From NCBI GenBank assembly GCA_028456385.1, contig JALNQF010000164.1, positions 1 through 64,000 of the forward strand: DNA of 64,000 bases, in the 5' to 3' direction. The notes under the pieces were generated by a model that ran no database searches, was not told the origin of the DNA, and saw nothing but the letters and a program-made list of their open reading frames with translations. Each line of letters begins with the position of its first letter. Position 1 is the stretch's first letter. A program made the translations under genes and the position numbers. Source of the stretch: Ophiosphaerella korrae. Lineage: Eukaryota > Ascomycota > Dothideomycetes > Pleosporales > Phaeosphaeriaceae. This document shows positions 59,583 through 64,000 of this stretch, piece by piece.

Positions 59583-60011
59583 TGTAATAGGCTTACTAGG
59601 GTCGACTTCCTAATAAGTATTAAGTATTAGTAGATTAGGAAGTAATAGTAAAAGCTCGTATTATAATCTACAATAACTATAAATAATAGAAGATATTTCG
59701 CAACTATCTTATATTAGCGTTCTATAGTTAAAGGATTAAATTACTAATACTATCCTAATAATATGCGTTTACTACTATCTATATACTCGTAGTAATCTAT
59801 TAATCTATTACTACTAAGGATAATAGATTGTAGATTACTCTAATCTATAATCTATTGTTGCTAAGAATCTATAGATTATAGATTACTTTACGTGTCCTAA
59901 TTATATGTAGTCTCCTAATCTAGCCCTAAGTCCTCTTTGTTATAATAGTCTAATCTTTCTATTATTAGGCTAATTAGTTCTATCTATAGTTCTCTTATTA
60001 CTATTGTAATA
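59583..60011 (-). repeat. LTR of chromovirus B (right copy, 5' LTR)
   Basis: 429 bp, TGTAATAGG...TGTAATA. Partner of 52992-53420. Confidence 0.9.
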
Positions 60012-60016
60012 GCTAA

Positions 60017-61095
60017 TAAGAATATCTATAACTTTAACGAGGCTAGCTTTATAATAGGTAATATTATAACTTAGCTTATTATAATAGAGTTAGAGAGAAG
60101 AAGTAGGCTAAAGGCTATCTAGCCTAGTAATTATAAGTAAGTAATAGCAATCGCTATAATTAACGCTACTAGCTAGGTAGTCTTACTATTCCTTATCTTT
60201 ACTAGTAAGTACTACCTCTCTACTTAGTATAAGGAAGACTATATCCTATAAAACTAGGCTATTAGAATTAGTAATAATAGCTAGATAATAGATAAGCTAG
60301 CTATTAACTAGCTTAAGTACTTTAATAAGTATATAAAGAACTAAGTAGTTAGTATATATTAGCTACTTATACTTAATAGTTATAGGAGCTACTACTTTCT
60401 TAAGTTTAATAAGATCTATAAAGAAAATAATATCTATACGCTCTATATACTAGCTTACTTATCTTACTTACTTTAGCTTCTTAATATTAGCTACTTCTCT
60501 CTATTAAAGAAGGCGTATAGCTATTAAGTTAAGAGCCTAATCTAGAACTATATTAATTATATTACTAAACTTAAATTCTTACTAGCCTTCTATATAGCCT
60601 TTAACTAGGCCTTTATAAAAGTAAATATTTACTTAGCTTTTTAAGCTACTAGCCTTATTCTACTTTAGCTAGAAGTAGTTACTTTAAGACTTAATATTTA
60701 GCTCTATACGCCTACTCTAGCTACTCTAGCTACTTTACTAGAGGCTCTCTAGGTAGCTTATACGCTAAGTAACGTATATAAGCTAAAAGCTTAGTTAATA
60801 CTTATACGTAAGCGCGTACGCTAGTATAATAGCTTATTACTAGTATTAATTATTAACGTAATTAATTAACTTAAAAAGGGAGCTTATAGAATAATACTAG
60901 AAGCTAAATTAATATATAATTAGATCTCTAGTCTTAAGAGAGCTAATAAAGTAGCTAGTAAGTATAAATTATAAAAAAAGAAGTAGATTTAGAAGAAAAG
61001 AGTCTTAATAAAGAGATAAGAAGAGGATATAATTACTTAACTAGAGGCTAATTACTAGATTAATTGTAAATAGCGTAAGAGTAAGTAGTATTAGG
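60017..61095 (+). pseudogene. pogo copy 3 transposase, DDE and C-terminal part up to element C
   Basis: Aligns with about 5536-6605 of copy 1, including the Lys-rich stretch near the C-terminus (about 60960-61020). Strongly RIPed. Cut by element C at 61096 before the zinc knuckle. Confidence 0.8.
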
Positions 61096-61534
61096 TGTAA
61101 TAGGTATTACTAGGGTTAACCTCCTAATACCTAAAAAGTATTAGTAGATTACAAGTTAGTAGTAAAAGTTGTATAGTAATCTATAATAAGCTATAAATAG
61201 TAGAAGATGTTTTGTAACTATCTTGTAATATTACTCGTAGTTAATAATTAAATTACTAATACTATCCTAATAATAGGTATTACTACTAACTATATACCTA
61301 TATTTCTTAGCCTACTTTATACTTTGTATTTACTAAGATCGTAAATTACGAATTTATTACGTGTCTAGCTTTATACTTTATATTTACTAAGATTATAAAT
61401 TGCGAATTTATTACGTGTCCCTATTATAGTTAGTTTCCTAGTTAAGTTTATTACCTTATAAGTTATACGTAGTTTTGTTATCTATAGTAGAGCTAACTAG
61501 CTTAAGTTAGCTTTCTATTATTATAGCTATAATA
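61096..61534 (-). repeat. 3' LTR of chromovirus C
   Basis: 439 bp, TGTAATAGG...CTATAATA. It carries two of the TACTTTGTATTTACTAAGAT-type units that E has in three. The partner LTR is outside the window. Confidence 0.85.
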
Positions 61535-61874
61535 CTATTTCTCTCTCTAAGTAGGTCCTTGTTTCTCTACTCTAGGCCTAAGGTTATTAGTCTAGTTTCT
61601 TTATTTATTTCTAATTTCTTACTACTCTTTATATCTTCTTGTTCTAATTATAATAAACTTCTTCTTATTACTTGCGTCGCTTATAACAAGGTTTAAATAT
61701 TTCCTTATACTTATTATACTTACTTAAAGCTTACTTGTCTTGTTTCTTTAAAGGATAGTAAATATTGTAGTAAATATATCCTTACTAATATCTAATACAA
61801 GTATACTCCTTTAGGTATTTCTCTTATAGAGTGTAAGTATTTAATTCCTACGTAGTCTCTTCTTACTAAGTTAT

Positions 61875-62210
61875 ATAGGGCGAGCTATTAACTAAGCTTA
61901 AGAGATACTATTATTATAGCTTACTACTACTAAAGCTAACTATAAGCTAACTCTTTATAAGCTAGTAGATCTTTATTCTTATATTAAGCGTCTTTATAAG
62001 ATAAAGGCCTATAATAACACTAAATTATCTAAATAGTCTTGTACCTTAGAGGCTAAGATAGACCTTAAAGACGCTATAGAGGCTACTCTAGCTCCTATTA
62101 TATTAGACGTTCCTAATATCTCTCTATTTATTATTAGTAGTACTAATTTTCTTAGTTTACTATAAGGCGCTCTAGAGGGTTTTAATTTTAGAACTCTTCT
62201 AGTTTCTTAA
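61875..62210 (+). pseudogene. Antisense coiled-coil frame of chromovirus C
   Basis: Plus strand, ending at TAA 62208-62210. Keeps RAINQAQE, KIKAYNNTKLSKQ, LEAKIDLKDA and GFNFRTLLVS. Closest to the E copy. Confidence 0.5.
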
Positions 62211-64000
62211 GGTAGTTAAGGTTATCTTCTAGCTCCTATATATTTTCCTATAGTTTCCCTTTTTTATCTATACCTATCTATTCTACTAGGTAATAGTTTC
62301 TACTATTGCAGAACTAGTATACTAGGATTTCTTTAACTTCTTATTTTTCTTATTCTCTATATATATCTACTTTATATACTAGTAGTTCTACGTTTTATAG
62401 TACTATCTTAAGTAGTACTATATAGAAGGTTAGGTATATCCTTATCTTGTTTAGTAGCTTTAATTTAAATATAACTAGCGTAACTTCTTTCTTAATTTTG
62501 TATAGTCCTATCTTAATATAGTCTAATTTTAAACTTAGTCTTTTACTCTTAATATTTTTCTATACTAACTATACTTTTTCTCTTTTTCTAAATTAGGGTC
62601 CCTCTTTATATTGTTTATTATAGTATTTCGCTATTTAATTATATAGGAATTCTATATCCTATCTTAGTTAATTGTATATATTTTTAAGTCTATTAGCGAA
62701 GTTTTCTCTTCTTAGAGACTAAGATGTTTCTATTCTTAGTATTCTATATACGTTAGGGTTAAATCTATAGTTTATAAAGAAAAGTAATACTCTTATTACT
62801 ATATTCTTTACGCTGTTATATACTAGCTATACTATAGGTAGTAGCTGTACCTAGTTGTTTTAGTTATAGTTAAAGTAGTATCTTAGGTATTATTCTACTA
62901 TCTAATTTATTCGTTCTAATTATCTATCTATTTATAGATAATATGCTATAGACATTATATATTTAATTTCTAATTACGCTATTATTGTTCCCTATAGTTT
63001 TAATATAAATCTTATATCTCTATCTATAATAATCTTGTTTAGTAGTCTATATTAACTAATTATAGTTCCTAGAACCTAGTATATAGTAACTTCTATCGTA
63101 CTTTTTTCTTTATATAGTCTAAATTATAAGTACTTTATAAGCTTATCTACTATTATTAGGATTTTATTATACTTAACTCCTAATATTAAGTCTTTAGACT
63201 TAGGTAATTTCGTAATAAAGTCTATTATAATAACTCTCTATAGTCTTTCTAGTACTTCTACTAGTTATAGTATCTTATATAGTATATATTTACTATACTT
63301 ATTCTTTTAGTATTCTATATAGTTTTATAGTACTTCTATTACTAGTTATCTTACTTTTAGAATATAATAATCTTGTAGTAGTCTATTTAATATTTTTTTA
63401 ATACCTTAGTAACTATATACTAGTAATTTATAGAATTATTATATAAACTCTTTTTAAATCTTCTTTAGAATATATATTCTTCTATAGGCTTGTGCGAGTC
63501 CTTCTTAGATCTCTAACTTCTCTATTTCTTTAGATACTTCTTGTATTATCTTCTAAATCTATTTATCTAGCTCGCTACTTTTTCTTTTAAGTGTTGTAGC
63601 TATTTTAGGTATATTTAGGACTAAATGTCCTTCTTTGTTCTTAACTAGAACTATACTAGTAGCGCTTATTTCTTCTTATAAGTCTAGTCTTCTACTAAAG
63701 GTATCTATAAATTAGTTGTCTTTCCCTTTTATATATATAATTTCTATATTAAATATTAATAGGAATTCTAACTATCTTGTATATTATTATAATAGTTCTT
63801 TATTTATTATAAATCTTATAAAATTCTTATAGTCTATATAAACCTTTATTTAGTACTTTACTCCTTGTAGGTATGCTCTCTATTATTTAAATACTTTGTA
63901 GATTGCTAGTATCTCTTTATTATAGATTAGATAGTTAAGCTCTACTAGCTTTATTTTCTTAGAGAAGTATTTAACTAGGTATTCTTTTTTAGTCTTTAGG
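62200..64000 (-). pseudogene. Chromovirus C pol, 3' part
   Basis: Minus strand: the start of RNase H at the window edge (about 64000-63600), integrase (about 63560-62600) and chromodomain (about 62370-62220). Same RIP-type stops as the others. RT, protease and Gag are beyond 64000. Confidence 0.8.

Larger units (their letters stand above)
52992..60011 (-). mobile_element. Ty3/gypsy chromovirus B (minus strand), inserted in pogo copy 3
   Basis: 7,020 bp, 429-bp LTRs, perfect GCTAA duplication, purine tract adjacent to the 3' LTR at 53421-53440 (minus strand). LTRs resemble those of D. Confidence 0.9.
45187..61095 (+). mobile_element. pogo/Tc5-like transposon, copy 3, split by chromoviruses A, B and C
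   Basis: Starts after TA (45185-45186). Pieces are 45187-45601, 52841-52991 and 60017-61095, which join colinearly with copy 1 (4971 to about 6605). The rest lies beyond element C, outside the window. The first ~255 bp are un-RIPed; damage begins abruptly near 45441. Confidence 0.9.
61096..64000 (-). mobile_element. Ty3/gypsy chromovirus C (minus strand, truncated by the window)
   Basis: Begins at the 3' LTR and runs off the window in RNase H/RT. LTR units and antisense frame place it with the E family. Because the far end is missing, its 5-bp duplication cannot be confirmed. Confidence 0.85.

Overview
The window looks like a filamentous ascomycete (Pezizomycotina) chromosome segment dominated by a transposon graveyard degraded by repeat-induced point mutation (RIP). 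About 58 kb is extremely AT-rich, packed with TpA and depleted of CpA/TpG. Stops fall where transposon families have Gln or Trp, and almost no open frame survives. Short islands of balanced composition (about 6.6-11.4 kb and 44.1-45.45 kb) keep normal dinucleotides and hold the only plausible host gene. That gene is a spliced, minus-strand Pth11/SAT4-type membrane protein (8205-9708), a fungus-specific receptor-like family. A hAT transposase remnant (7563-8048) and a 105-bp MITE lie in the same island.

Layout. 1-4332: RIP-degraded DNA with no recognised gene, carrying a regularly spaced array of 11-bp-period motifs. 4333-4918: three tandem copies of a ~206-bp repeat that largely escaped RIP. 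4971-6822: a complete RIPed pogo/Tc5-like element (copy 1). 6825-11017: unique island. 11018-44460: a nested cluster. Three Tc1/mariner elements (a, b, c) lie side by side. A Copia element (G, 12299-33898) sits at the a/b junction. G is split by a minus-oriented chromovirus (F, 14457-21172) and by a pogo copy (copy 2, 23755-32644), and copy 2 is itself split by a Ty3/gypsy chromovirus (D, 23974-31017). Tc1-b is split by a solo LTR and by chromovirus E (34785-42203), whose RT region carries a 265-bp insertion. 44463-45184: unique island without a visible gene. 45187-61095: pogo copy 3, broken by three chromoviruses: A (45602-52835), B (52992-60011, minus) and C (61096 to the window end, minus).

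Target-site duplications are readable for nearly every LTR insertion, so the order of insertion can be reconstructed to four levels of nesting. Removing E with one duplication copy restores exactly 34 codons between the catalytic Asp and Glu positions of Tc1-b.

Elements A-E share a two-zinc-knuckle Gag, protease, RT-RNase H, integrase and a C-terminal chromodomain, but differ in the upstream half of their LTRs. Between chromodomain and 3' LTR all five keep a reading frame on the opposite strand for a Lys/Ala/Leu-rich, probably coiled-coil protein that I do not recognise. This antisense frame and the 11-bp motif array at 87-4154 are the least-explained signals in the window. All element calls come from reading the sequence by eye; boundaries marked as approximate are approximate.
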